Positions 32,712 to 41,226 of a DNA stretch of 64,000 nt are shown one piece after another (position 1 is the first letter of the stretch; every line of letters begins with the position of its first letter). The stretch is from Chloroflexota bacterium (GTDB taxonomy: Bacteria; Chloroflexota; Limnocylindria; Limnocylindrales; CSP1-4), in NCBI GenBank assembly GCA_016191395.1, contig JACPOS010000009.1, positions 146,123-210,122 of the forward strand. The letters run 5' to 3'. Below the pieces are notes generated by a model. It was not told the origin of the DNA and did not search any database. It saw only the letters and a program-made list of their open reading frames with translations. Both the position numbers and the translations under genes were made by a program.

Positions 32712-33537
32712 GTGCAAGGCGGGACGAAGGTGAAGGTTGTCAAGGCCCCGTCCTCGGATCACGAGGCACGTCGGGCGCTGGTCCTCCACAGCCGTCCGCT
32801 CGTGGTGGACCTGATCGAGCTCACCCTCAATCACGGCCTGTTCGTGGTCAGCGCGGCGGGAACGATGGCCGAGGCCGAAGCGATCCTGGCGAAGGAGCGG
32901 CCGCACCTCGCCGTCATCGACATGGACCATGACGACAGCACCGCGCTGCTGGCGCGTCTCGGTGCCTCGAACGCGATCGCGCGCAGCGTGACGCCGGTCA
33001 TCGGGCTCACCCGCCGCGGCGACCTCAAGACCAAGCTCCACGCGTTCGAGCTCGGGGTCGACGACATCCTCACCGTCCCGTTCTCACCCGAGGAGCTGCT
33101 GGCGCGCTCCATCGTCGTGAGTCGCCGCGCGGCCGGAACGGACCGGCCCATCGTCCCGACCATCCGGCTCGGCGAGATCGAGATCGACATCGTCAATCGC
33201 GTGGTCCACGCCGGCGATTCCGTCGTCCACCTGAGCGGCATCGAGCAGAGCCTCATGTACCTGCTCGCGAGCCGCGGCGGCCGCGTCGTCACGCGCGAGG
33301 AGATCCTCGATGCCATCTGGGGCACGGACTTCGTGGCCGAGAGCAACATCGTGGATCGGCACATCCGAAGCCTCCGGATCAAGCTCCAGAACGACTACCG
33401 CCATCCGAGGTTCATTGCCCCATCCGAGGTTCATTGCCACCGTCCCGGGAAAGGGCTACCGCTTCGTGCCGACGTTCTCGAACGTCGGCTGGGACCCCGG
33501 CGTAGCCGGGAACGTGCAGGGGGCCCACCGGACCTGA
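32712..33537 (+). pseudogene. atypical response regulator with frameshifting 19-nt duplication
   Basis: Two-domain OmpR-type protein. The receiver half (about 20-140) keeps the phospho-acceptor Asp (VIDMDHDD) but lacks the acidic pair (ALVLHSRP where VDDEP is usual) and the conserved Lys (TVPFSPEEL), so it may signal without phosphorylation. The winged helix has LSGIEQSLMYLLASRGGRVV and IVDRHIRSLRIKLQND. A perfect 19-nt tandem duplication at 33401-33438 shifts the frame just before the final beta-hairpin. With one copy the protein would continue IATVPGKGYRFVPTF and stop at 33537, giving 268 residues. As written, the shifted frame runs to 33656 with an unrelated arginine-rich tail. It may be a real mutation, a slipping switch or an assembly error. 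Confidence 0.75.
33401..33438 (+). repeat. perfect 19-nt tandem duplication inside response regulator gene
   Basis: Two adjacent identical copies (33401-33419 and 33420-33438). Nineteen is not a multiple of three, so the second copy breaks the reading frame; removing one restores the conserved C terminus. Confidence 0.9.
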
Positions 33538-33564
33538 TCAGGGCCGAGGCCCGGGGCGGGGCCA

Positions 33565-33589
33565 TCGTGATGACGGCCCGTCATCACGA
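33565..33589. terminator. 11-bp hairpin after response regulator
   Basis: Arms 33565-33575 and 33579-33589 are perfectly complementary with a 3-nt loop, 28 bp past the ancestral stop at 33537. It could be a terminator or an operator-like palindrome for the next gene. Confidence 0.5.
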
Positions 33590-33655
33590 CCGACGCTTCC
33601 AAACCCACACTCGCGGTGGACGGAGTCCTTGCAGATTCGTTTCGGAGTGGCGGTG

Positions 33656-34006
33656 ATGGCTGTCGAGCGTCTGGATATCAACGGCGCCGCGGCGCGATCA
33701 GGACCGCGATCCTGGCTGGCATCGGTCCTCGGGCTGCGCTGGCGCGCGTCCGGCAGGGTCGCCGAGGCGCCGGTCGCGGCCCACGTCGTGCTCACGGATC
33801 AATCGGAGGCGACCCGGCTGGAGGACCTCCCCGTGCGGCTGTCGATGCACGGTGTCCTGTCGGCCTGGCGCGAAGCTGATCGCGCGCTCCGAACGTTCGA
33901 TGAAGGGAGCCCCGAATGGGCCGCGGTCAACGCGACCCGGCTCGCCCTGCGAGCCTCCTACCTCGCACGTTTCGACGAGTACCAGGCGGATGACGCCTCG
34001 TCATGA
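33656..34006 (+). CDS. hypothetical protein (116 aa)
   Basis: ATG 33656 is preceded by GGAG at about 9 nt; an upstream TTG at 33629 is possible. The C-terminal half looks like an amphipathic helical segment (AWREADRALRTFDEGSPEWA, NATRLALRASYLARFDEYQ); the N-terminal half is basic. I do not recognise it. It lies between the broken regulator and a strong promoter for the secreted peptidase. Confidence 0.5.
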   Translation: MAVERLDINGAAARSGPRSWLASVLGLRWRASGRVAEAPVAAHVVLTDQSEATRLEDLPVRLSMHGVLSAWREADRALRTFDEGSPEWAAVNATRLALRASYLARFDEYQADDASS

Positions 34007-34087
34007 CAGCACCGCGGTCGCCCGCCAGTCTCCCGAAACCGCGTGGATCCAGCTGAGGGGTCGGCTTCGGATCGCGCGCCTCCTCCC

Positions 34088-34129
34088 CCGCGAGGAAGGT
34101 TCGTCGCTGTTGACGGACCTTCCTCGCGG
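34088..34129 (+). terminator. 13-bp hairpin with 16-nt loop
   Basis: Arms 34088-34100 and 34117-34129 pair perfectly. It lies 80 bp after the stop at 34006 and 60 bp before the next promoter, so a terminator role is likely; the long loop is unusual. Confidence 0.5.
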
Positions 34130-34189
34130 TCCCTGATTCCGAGCCCTGGGCGGGCGGTGCGCCCCGGCAACCCTCGAGGCGGCACCCGT

Positions 34190-34218
34190 TTGACGCCCCG
34201 ATGGACCGGGCGTACTTT
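34190..34218 (+). promoter_or_regulatory. sigma70-type promoter for secreted peptidase
   Basis: TTGACG (34190-34195) and TACTTT (34213-34218) are separated by 17 nt, a good housekeeping promoter. The start codon follows 43 nt later, behind GGAGG. Confidence 0.65.
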
Positions 34219-34261
34219 GGCCCGCCAGACCCTGCCGCACCGGACTCCCTGGAGGAACCCC

Positions 34262-35326
34262 ATGCTCCGCCCAACGTCCCGACGTGCCGTGCTGGCAGTC
34301 ATGGTTGCGTCGCTCGCCATCGCCGCGCCGGCGGCGGTGGTCGCGAAGCCGGCGTCCGGATGCACGACAGGCACCGCCCTCGTGTTCCTCCCGAACCCGG
34401 TGGTCACGACCGGGAACGAGGACCTGAAGGATCTGAAGGACTCGGATCAGGCAGTGCTCAACGACGAGCGCGTGGCCGTCACGCTCACGGGGCTGGACGG
34501 GTCGGGCTACCTCAGCGGCACGTGGGCGACCGTCAAGAGCGAGACGGGCGACGCGGCGTACTCCACGCCTGCCGACGGCTGCACGTACGAATACACGCGC
34601 CACGACGACCGCTTCGAGCAGGTCATGGCCTACTACTGGGTGACGCGGTCGCAGGACTACCTCCACACCCTGGGCTTCGACGGGCGCCGTTGGCCGCTCG
34701 TCAACGGCGACCAGCAGCGCGTCCGCATCAACCAGTGGGGCGTCGACAACTCGTTCGCCACGGACCATCCCAAGGACGAGATGCGCTTCGGGAAGGGCGG
34801 CGTCGATGATGCCGAGGACGCCGAGGTCATCCTCCACGAGATGGGCCACCAGATCCACTTCAGCCAATCCGCCGACTTCTTCGCGACCGAAGAGGCAGGG
34901 GCGATCAGCGAGGGCTTCGGCGACTACTGGGCGGCGACCGTGGTCGAATGGGCGATGGCCCAGGCCGGCGTGACCGAGATGACCGACCCGAAGTGCATCA
35001 TGGACTGGGACTCCACCTCGTACACGCGCGACGCCCCGCACTGCCTGCGGCGCCTGGACACCGGCAAGGTCTACCCGACCGACCTGGACGGCGAGGTGCA
35101 CGACGACGGCGAGATCTGGTCGCAGGCGCTCTGGAACCTGCGCAGCGCGATCGGTACCCAGCACGCGGACACCGCGATCCTGCTCGCCCAGTTCGACTGG
35201 GTCGGCACGACGATGCCGGACCTGGCTGGCCGCATCGTCGCGGCGGTCGAGGCGCAGTACACCCACGCCGAGGCACTCGACGCTGCCGCGGTCTTCACCG
35301 CGCGCGGGATCGTCCCGACTCCGTAG
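34262..35326 (+). CDS. secreted HExxH metallopeptidase, M36 fungalysin-like (354 aa)
   Basis: Signal peptide RRAVLAVMVASLAIAAPAAV with cleavage near VAKPA. A zinc-binding LHEMGHQIHF (HExxH) lies at about residue 197, and the third ligand Glu about 25 residues on in AISEGFGDYWA, the gluzincin arrangement seen in M36/M4-like peptidases. DGEIWSQALWNLRSAIG near the C terminus also matches the fungalysin family. There is no long propeptide. It is probably exported and degrades protein outside the cell. ATG 34262 follows GGAGG, behind a good sigma70 promoter. The RraA-like gene follows only 11 bp later. Confidence 0.85.
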   Translation: MLRPTSRRAVLAVMVASLAIAAPAAVVAKPASGCTTGTALVFLPNPVVTTGNEDLKDLKDSDQAVLNDERVAVTLTGLDGSGYLSGTWATVKSETGDAAYSTPADGCTYEYTRHDDRFEQVMAYYWVTRSQDYLHTLGFDGRRWPLVNGDQQRVRINQWGVDNSFATDHPKDEMRFGKGGVDDAEDAEVILHEMGHQIHFSQSADFFATEEAGAISEGFGDYWAATVVEWAMAQAGVTEMTDPKCIMDWDSTSYTRDAPHCLRRLDTGKVYPTDLDGEVHDDGEIWSQALWNLRSAIGTQHADTAILLAQFDWVGTTMPDLAGRIVAAVEAQYTHAEALDAAAVFTARGIVPTP

Positions 35327-35337
35327 GAGCAATGTCG

Positions 35338-36015
35338 ATGGCGCTCCCCGCGGCCGCGGTTGCCGATGCCCTCGTCCGGCTCGGGCTGCCGGTCCGGCTC
35401 GCGCCGGCCTCCGTTCGGCGCGCCTTCCCGGGCGCGCCGGTGAGCGGGCCTGCGGTGCCGGTCCGACACTTCGGCAGCGTGGACGTCTTCCTCGAGGCCT
35501 ACGAGACGGCACCTCGGGGCGGCTTGCTCGTCATCGACGACGAAGGACGCGACGACGAGGCGTGCATCGGTGACCTGACCGTCGCCGAGGCTCGCCTGGC
35601 CGGGCTCGCCGGGATCGTCCTGTGGGGCCACCATCGCGACGGCGCCGCCCTGCCCGGGATCGGGCTGCCGGTCTGGTCGCTGGGCACGCTGCCCGCCGGC
35701 CCGCGCGCCGCCCGGCCGATCGCGGGCGACCCGTTCTCGGAGGCGAGGGTCGGCGAGGTGCCGGTCACTCGCTCTGACGTCGTGGTCGCCGACGACGACG
35801 GCGTGGTGTTCGTCGACGGCTCGCGCTGGCCGGAGGTCGAGGTCGTGGCCACCCGTATCGTCGCCGACGAGAGCCGCCAGGCGGAGCTGATCGCTGGGGG
35901 CACGTCCCTCCGCAGCCAGCTCGACTTCGGCGGCTACCTCGCCCGGCGTGCGAGCGACCCGACGTACACGCTGCGCCGCCATCTCACGGAGCGTGGTGGC
36001 GCGATCGAGACCTGA
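35338..36015 (+). CDS. RraA/HMG-aldolase-family protein (225 aa)
   Basis: RraA-like fold. GSVDVFLEAYETAPRGGLLV is followed by IDDEGRDDEACIGDLTVAEA (the usual family motif is GDLMAxxAxxxG). GIVLWGHHRDGAALPGIGLPV and VVADDDGVVFVD are also family-typical. Members include RNase E inhibitor RraA and 4-hydroxy-4-methyl-2-oxoglutarate/oxaloacetate aldolases; the Arg and Asp catalytic residues of the aldolases are not all obvious here. AGGAG at 35325-35329 fits ATG 35338 better than ATG 35332. It follows the peptidase gene closely and precedes an ABC transporter. Exact activity uncertain. Confidence 0.75.
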   Translation: MALPAAAVADALVRLGLPVRLAPASVRRAFPGAPVSGPAVPVRHFGSVDVFLEAYETAPRGGLLVIDDEGRDDEACIGDLTVAEARLAGLAGIVLWGHHRDGAALPGIGLPVWSLGTLPAGPRAARPIAGDPFSEARVGEVPVTRSDVVVADDDGVVFVDGSRWPEVEVVATRIVADESRQAELIAGGTSLRSQLDFGGYLARRASDPTYTLRRHLTERGGAIET

Positions 36016-36038
36016 CGGACCGGGTGGCGGCTCGCCTC

Positions 36039-36044
36039 TATGAT
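36039..36044 (+). promoter_or_regulatory. -10 box TATGAT, likely leaderless start
   Basis: TATGAT ends 9 nt before GTG 36054. It is the best match to a consensus -10 among the leaderless-type starts here and supports GTG 36054 over ATG 36066. Confidence 0.5.
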
Positions 36045-36053
36045 TCGCGCCCC

Positions 36054-37010
36054 GTGTCACAGCCCATGATCCAGGTCGTCGATCTCGTCAAGCGCTACCG
36101 CAAGGCGTCGCGGAATGCCGTCGACGGGATATCGTTCGAGGCCGGCCCGGGCGAGTTCTTCGCCCTGCTCGGGCCGAACGGCGCCGGCAAGACGACGACG
36201 ATCTCCATCCTGACGACCACGCTCCTGCCATCGAGCGGCAAGGCGACGATCGCCGGGTACGACCTGGTCTCGCAGGCGAGCGCCGTTCGCCGCCTGGTCG
36301 GGATCATCTTCCAGCGACCCAGCCTGGACCAGAACCTGACCGGCGAGGAGAACGTCCGGCTCCACGCGATCCTGTACGGGATCAACCGCTACGCGCCCTC
36401 GTTCCGGCTCATGGAGCCCGCCTACCGTCGGCGCGTCGAGGAGCTCGCGGAGCTCCTGGGCATCGGCAAGGAGGTCTTCGACCCGGTCCGCACGTACTCG
36501 GGCGGCATGCGCCGGAAGCTGGAGATCGTGCGCAGCCTCATGCACGAGCCCAAGGTGCTCTTCCTCGACGAGCCGACCGCCGGCCTGGACCCGCCGAGCC
36601 GGCGGACGCTGTGGAGCTACCTCGACGACGTCCGGCGCCGCCAGTCCACCACGATCTTCCTCACGACCCACTACATCGAAGAGGCCGAGCAGGCGGACAA
36701 GGTCTGCTTCATCGACGGCGGCAAGGTCGTGGCGTCGGGGACGCCGGCGGAGTTGAAGGCCGCGCTCGTCGACGAGTACATCGTCGTCGATGCCGACAAC
36801 CGGGCGGCGCTGGAGGCCGAGCTGACGCGGCTGGGCCTGAACCACACCGGCGGCGGGCCGTTCAAGGTTCCACTCGACGCGAGCCGGACCCACCAGGCGC
36901 TGCGCTCCATCGAGACGCCGCTCACGGTCGTCCGAACGCATGCGCCCACCCTCGAGGACGCCTACCTCGAGATCGTCGAGAAGCCCGATGCGGAGCTCGG
37001 CGATGCATGA
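36054..37010 (+). CDS. ABC-2 exporter ATP-binding protein (318 aa)
   Basis: ABC ATPase with Walker A LLGPNGAGKTTTISIL, Q-loop IIFQRPSLDQNLTGEEN, signature TYSGGMRRKLEIVRSL, Walker B VLFLDEPTAGLDP and H-loop TTHYIEEAEQ. A C-terminal extension of about 90 residues is typical of DrrA/NodI-type exporters of lipids, drugs or polysaccharide precursors. GTG 36054 is chosen from the TATGAT box; ATG 36066 is the alternative. Its stop overlaps the permease ATG by 8 nt, so the two proteins form one transporter. Substrate unknown. Confidence 0.92.
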   Translation: MSQPMIQVVDLVKRYRKASRNAVDGISFEAGPGEFFALLGPNGAGKTTTISILTTTLLPSSGKATIAGYDLVSQASAVRRLVGIIFQRPSLDQNLTGEENVRLHAILYGINRYAPSFRLMEPAYRRRVEELAELLGIGKEVFDPVRTYSGGMRRKLEIVRSLMHEPKVLFLDEPTAGLDPPSRRTLWSYLDDVRRRQSTTIFLTTHYIEEAEQADKVCFIDGGKVVASGTPAELKAALVDEYIVVDADNRAALEAELTRLGLNHTGGGPFKVPLDASRTHQALRSIETPLTVVRTHAPTLEDAYLEIVEKPDAELGDA

Positions 37011-37782
37011 GCTCTCGGCGGTCCTGGCGATCGCCCACCGCGACTTCGTCAAGCTCATCCGCGATCGGCCGCGGATCATCGCGGACCTTGCCTTCCCCCT
37101 GATCTTCATCGCCATCCTGGGGACCAGCCTGCAGGCGGGCTTCGGCGGCTCGGGCGGCTTCAACCTGCTGACGTTCGTGTTCACCGGGGTGCTGGCGCAG
37201 ACGATCTGGCAGTCGTCCGCCCTGGGCGTGATCTCGCTGATCGCCGACCGCGAGCAGGACTACAGCCAGGAGATGTTCGTCTCGCCCGTGTCGCGGTACT
37301 CGATCATCGCGGGCAAGATCCTGGGGGAGTCGCTCGTCGCGTTGCCCCAGGCGATCGCGATCATCGTCCTTGGCCTGGCGTTGGGCGTCCCCCTGTCCTT
37401 GCCCTTCCTGCTCTCGCTGATCCCGGTCGCGTTCGTCATCGCCATCTTCGGCGGGGCGTTCGGCGTGATCGTCCTGTCCAACCTGCGGAGCCAGCAGGCG
37501 GCCAACCAGATCTTCCCGTTCGTGATGCTCCCGCAGTTCTTCCTCGCCGGCGTGTTCAACCCGATCGGCAACCTGCCCTGGTATCTCGACATCGTGTCCC
37601 ACATCTCGCCGATGCGGTACGCGATCGACCTGCTGCGGGACGTCTACTACGGCGCCCTGCCCGAGGCCGTCCCCGTCGCGCTCTACTCCGCGCCCGTGAA
37701 CCTCGCGGTCATCGGCGCGATGTTCGTGCTGTTCATGGGCGTCGGGACGACGCTGTTCGTTCGCTCGGAGCGCAATCGCTGA
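37003..37782 (+). CDS. ABC-2 type permease (259 aa)
   Basis: Integral membrane subunit with six predicted helices (for example LIADREQDYSQEMFVSP after helix 2, VALPQAIAIIVLGLALGVPL, LNLAVIGAMFVLFMGVGTTL-like C terminus) and the ABC-2 signature region QIFPFVMLPQFFLAGVFNPI. It pairs with the overlapping ATP-binding protein to export an unknown compound. ATG 37003 overlaps the preceding gene by 8 nt. The MttB-like gene follows 1 bp later, so transporter and methyltransferase share a transcript. Confidence 0.9.
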   Translation: MHELSAVLAIAHRDFVKLIRDRPRIIADLAFPLIFIAILGTSLQAGFGGSGGFNLLTFVFTGVLAQTIWQSSALGVISLIADREQDYSQEMFVSPVSRYSIIAGKILGESLVALPQAIAIIVLGLALGVPLSLPFLLSLIPVAFVIAIFGGAFGVIVLSNLRSQQAANQIFPFVMLPQFFLAGVFNPIGNLPWYLDIVSHISPMRYAIDLLRDVYYGALPEAVPVALYSAPVNLAVIGAMFVLFMGVGTTLFVRSERNR

Positions 37783-37783
37783 C

Positions 37784-39337
37784 GTGCCGGACCGCCTGCC
37801 CGTCGCGCGGATCCGTCACGCACGCCGCACTCCCGGGGGCGTGCCCCGTCTGCCGTGGCGTCGCATCGTCAACCCATTCACGCCGCTCGAGATCCTCTCC
37901 GCGGACCAGGTCGAGGCGATCCATGGTGCAGCCCTGACGATCCTGCGCGACATCGGCGTGCAGGTCCTCGGCGCCGGAGCGCTGGATCGCTTCGAGGCGG
38001 CCCGAGCGCATGTGGAGCGGGAGGGCGGGGCCCGCGGCCCGGCAGGGCAGGTGCGCCTCGACCCGGCGCAGGTGGAGGAGCTCGTCTCGCGCGCCCCATC
38101 GCGCTTCCAGCTGCACGCGAGGAATCCGGAGCGCGGCCTCGTCTTCGGCGATCGCCACCTCGTCATCGGCGCGGTGGGCGGCCCTGCGTTCGTGACGGAC
38201 CTCGATCGTGGCCGCCGCGCCGGCAACGCCGCGGACTTCGACGCCTACGTCCGGGTCATCGGCAGCCTCGACATCATCCACCAGGAGGGCGGCGGCCCAC
38301 TCGAGCCGACGGACCTCCCGGTCGAGACCCGCCATCTGGACATGTACCGGACGCTGGCGACGCTGCTCGACAAGTCATGGCAATGCCTCGCGTTCGGGCG
38401 CACCGTTGTCGAGGACGCGGCCGATGTCGCGTGCATCACGCGCGGCATCGACCGGGACACCCTCGTCCGCGAGCCGAGCCTCATGACGATCGTGAACTCG
38501 AACTCGCCGCTCCGCCTGGACGGCCCGATGTCCGACGGGCTGATCGCGATGGCGACGCTGGGCCAGCCCGTGGTCGCCACGCCGTTCACGCTCGCTGGCG
38601 CGATGACCCCGGTCACCCTCGCCGGCGCGCTCGCGCAGCAGCATGCCGAGGCGCTGTTCATGGTCGCGCTTGCCCAGCTCGTGCGGCCGGGCACGCCCAT
38701 GGTCTACGGCGGCTTCACCTCCAACGTGGACATGCGCACGGGCTCGCCGGCATTCGGCACCCCGGAATACGTCAAGGCCGCAATCGCGACGGGGCAGCTC
38801 GCGCGCCGAGTCGGCCTGCCGCATCGCTCGTCCAACGTCACCGGCGCGGCCGTCATGGATGCGCAGGCCGCCTACGAGAGCGAGATGTCCATCTGGGGCT
38901 CCGTCATGGGCGGCGCGAGCCTGCTGTACCAGGGCGCGGGCTGGCTGGAGGGCGGCCTCACTGCCTCCTTCGAGAAGCTGATCCTGGACGCGGAGCTGCT
39001 CCAGCAGATCGCCGAGGTCCTCACGCCCATCGTCGTCAGCGACGCGGAGCTGGGCCTCGATGCGATCGCGGAGGTCGGGCCGGGCGGGCACTTCTTCGGC
39101 ACCGCGCACACGCTCGCGAGATTCGAGACGGCCTTCTATCAGCCCATGCTGTCCGACTGGCGCAACTTCGAGACCTGGCAGGAGGACGGCGCCCGAACCG
39201 CGACGGAGCGTGCGAACGGGATCTGGAAGCAGCTGCTGGCGGAGTACGAGCCACCGCCGCTCGACTCCGGCCGAGCCGAGGCCCTCGATGCCTTCGTGGA
39301 CCGCCGCAAGCGTGAGATCACCGCCTCCGCCGGCTAG
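37784..39337 (+). CDS. trimethylamine methyltransferase (MttB)-family protein, non-Pyl (517 aa)
   Basis: Full-length MttB superfamily TIM-barrel protein (PFTPLEILSADQVEAIHGAA, GPAFVTDLDRGRRAG, TPMVYGGFTSNVDMRTGSPA, SEMSIWGSVMGGASLLYQGA). There is no in-frame amber codon at the pyrrolysine position, so it belongs to the larger non-Pyl group, which includes glycine betaine:corrinoid methyltransferases. These move a methyl group from a quaternary amine to a corrinoid protein. No corrinoid-binding MtbC/MtgC-like or reactivation gene is adjacent, so the partner must lie elsewhere or the activity differs. GTG start 1 bp after the permease stop; the first ~30 residues are arginine-rich, and a later start is possible. 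Confidence 0.88.
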   Translation: MPDRLPVARIRHARRTPGGVPRLPWRRIVNPFTPLEILSADQVEAIHGAALTILRDIGVQVLGAGALDRFEAARAHVEREGGARGPAGQVRLDPAQVEELVSRAPSRFQLHARNPERGLVFGDRHLVIGAVGGPAFVTDLDRGRRAGNAADFDAYVRVIGSLDIIHQEGGGPLEPTDLPVETRHLDMYRTLATLLDKSWQCLAFGRTVVEDAADVACITRGIDRDTLVREPSLMTIVNSNSPLRLDGPMSDGLIAMATLGQPVVATPFTLAGAMTPVTLAGALAQQHAEALFMVALAQLVRPGTPMVYGGFTSNVDMRTGSPAFGTPEYVKAAIATGQLARRVGLPHRSSNVTGAAVMDAQAAYESEMSIWGSVMGGASLLYQGAGWLEGGLTASFEKLILDAELLQQIAEVLTPIVVSDAELGLDAIAEVGPGGHFFGTAHTLARFETAFYQPMLSDWRNFETWQEDGARTATERANGIWKQLLAEYEPPPLDSGRAEALDAFVDRRKREITASAG

Positions 39338-39714
39338 CTTGGTTCCCATTGACGTTGTTGACACCCGTTCCGGGCGACCGCGTCTCCTGCCAGATACCAA
39401 CAGGGGTGGTGGTAGGTGCGGCTCGAGGTGGGAATCCGGCCAGCGCGGGTGATCTCGAGCGTGGGCGGCGGCCTGCCGACCGCGAGAAACGGATGGTTCT
39501 GGCACCTACGACCAATGGGTTTGGTAGATGACAACCGCCTGGTGCCACCCGGAGCGCGACCAACGTGTCCGGGAATCACAGCTAGCCGAACGGCGAGGGA
39601 CGTTCGGTGCATGGGCGCACCGCGCGTCGCCTCAGTCGGCTGGTTGACGCCAGATCGTGCGGACTACACTTCCGCGCACCGAACGCCACCGCACGCGTCG
39701 TGGAGGGATGCCTC
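39338..39714. other. 377-bp intergenic region with promoter, no gene
   Basis: I find no convincing gene here. The first half has several short GT-rich near-repeats around 39393-39430 and 39500-39530. The second half carries a promoter-like pair, TTGACG at 39644 and TACACT at 39665, and a 44-nt leader with GGAGGG for the Asp-box protein. Confidence 0.5.
39644..39670 (+). promoter_or_regulatory. promoter for Asp-box protein
   Basis: TTGACG (39644-39649) and TACACT (39665-39670) with a 15-nt spacer, slightly short. The transcript would have a 40-nt leader and a Shine-Dalgarno site GGAGGG before GTG 39715. Confidence 0.5.
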
Positions 39715-41226
39715 GTGGTCAGGCTCCAGGTCCCCCGGGCCAGCTTCGTCATGCTCGCGGCGGTTGCCGCAGTTGCCCTGATCGGCGGACTCATCCTCGC
39801 CAACGGTGGCCTGGCAGGTGGCCCGCCCAAGGACGGTCCGGACCGCGGGCCGAAGGTGGCCGACGCGAACCCGGAGGCCGCGGAGCAGGCCGAGGAGGCC
39901 GAGGCCCACGCAGAAGCGTTCCGGGAGGCGGTCCGCGACGGCAAGGCGGGTGTTGCCGCGCCGATCAAGGTGAACGCCGCCGCCGGCTGGGCCGGCGAGC
40001 AGCTGGTCAGCGCCGCCGCGGACGACTGGGAGCCGGCGGTCGCCGCCGACCCGCACGTGTACCCGGACGGCAAGTCATACGCCTACCTGCTGACGACGCG
40101 CTATGCGAGCACGAAACCCTGCCCCGGCAACTGCCCAACGCCGTACATCGCTCTGTACACGAGCTCGAACGCGGGTGCGACATGGTCGGCCGGCGCGCCG
40201 CTGTGCGCCTGCAAGGGCTCCGGCCAGTTCGACCCGATCATCGAAGTCGTCCCGAACACTGGCGCGGTCTACGCGCTGTACATGAATGGCTACAACGTCA
40301 TGTTCATGAAGTCCTTGGACCATGGGCTGAGCTGGTCCGGTCCCGTGAAGACGTACGGCTCCGTGTCCTGGAATGACAAGCCGATCATCGCGGTGAGCGA
40401 TGACGGCAACGACGTGTACGTGATGTTCAACGGACCGACCGGCGGCGACCCCTGGCTCGCCCAGTCCCACAACGGCGGCACCACGTGGACCCAGACCAAG
40501 GTCGTCGACAGCAACCGGTACGTCTTCGCGTTCGACGGTGACGTCGACGCGAACGGGACCGCGTACTTCGCGATGACCTCCATCCTGTACGGAGGTGGCG
40601 GGAACAAGGGCACGACGCCGACCGGGCCCATCGAGGAGCACGTCTACGTGCTGACCAACAGCGGCCAGACGTTCACGGACCGGCTCGTTGGTTCGATCCA
40701 GCCGGGTCTCGCATGCGTCGCGGCAGGCTGTCCACCGGACTTCTACCTGGGCCACGCGGCGATCACCGCGTACGCACCCGGGAAGGTGACGCTGCTGTAC
40801 GACGGCACCACGGCGGCCGGCGGCCTGCAGACCATCACGTCGCGGACCTCGACCAACGCCGGCGCAACGTGGGCCCCGCCGGTCACCATCTCCGCAACCG
40901 GCGAAGAGTCGACCGCACCCGCGATCGAGGCGGCGAGCGCAACGGACGTTCGCGCCTGGTACCAGCAGACGAGCGGCGGTGGCAATGTCGACGCCTGGAA
41001 CGTCTGGTATCGGACGTCGGCGGACGGCGGGCTGGCCTGGACCGCAGCCGTGAAGATCTCGGATGCGTCGAGCGGTGCGGCCTACAAGAGCGCTGCCGGC
41101 TTCGCGGAGATCTACGGCGACTACGGCGAGCTGGCGGTCACCTCCACCGGGAAGTCGATCGCGGCGTGGGGCGAGGGCACCAGCTACGACGGCCCGGGCG
41201 GGGTCTGGTTCAACCGGCAGCCCTGA
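39715..41226 (+). CDS. secreted/anchored Asp-box (BNR, sialidase-like) protein (503 aa)
   Basis: An N-terminal hydrophobic helix (SFVMLAAVAAVALIGGLILA) acts as signal or anchor, followed by a Glu/Ala-rich linker with coiled-coil character. The main body is a beta-propeller with six Asp-box-like repeats: SNAGATWSAG, LDHGLSWSG, HNGGTTWTQ, NSGQTFTD, TNAGATWAP and ADGGLAWTA. This is the sialidase/neuraminidase fold, but the catalytic Arg triad and Tyr/Glu pair are not identifiable by eye, so a glycan-binding or non-sialidase role is possible. Four cysteines in CPGNCPTPY and LCACKG suggest disulfides. GTG 39715 follows GGAGGG. Confidence 0.82.
   Translation: MVRLQVPRASFVMLAAVAAVALIGGLILANGGLAGGPPKDGPDRGPKVADANPEAAEQAEEAEAHAEAFREAVRDGKAGVAAPIKVNAAAGWAGEQLVSAAADDWEPAVAADPHVYPDGKSYAYLLTTRYASTKPCPGNCPTPYIALYTSSNAGATWSAGAPLCACKGSGQFDPIIEVVPNTGAVYALYMNGYNVMFMKSLDHGLSWSGPVKTYGSVSWNDKPIIAVSDDGNDVYVMFNGPTGGDPWLAQSHNGGTTWTQTKVVDSNRYVFAFDGDVDANGTAYFAMTSILYGGGGNKGTTPTGPIEEHVYVLTNSGQTFTDRLVGSIQPGLACVAAGCPPDFYLGHAAITAYAPGKVTLLYDGTTAAGGLQTITSRTSTNAGATWAPPVTISATGEESTAPAIEAASATDVRAWYQQTSGGGNVDAWNVWYRTSADGGLAWTAAVKISDASSGAAYKSAAGFAEIYGDYGELAVTSTGKSIAAWGEGTSYDGPGGVWFNRQP

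Noticed and set aside
37784..39337. Pyrrolysine-containing trimethylamine methyltransferase
   Set aside because: No in-frame TAG occurs and the frame is complete at 517 residues; no Pyl genes are present. It is the non-Pyl branch.
39715..41226. Active sialidase annotation
   Set aside because: Asp-box repeats are clear, but the sialidase catalytic Arg triad and Tyr nucleophile could not be identified, so only the fold is claimed.
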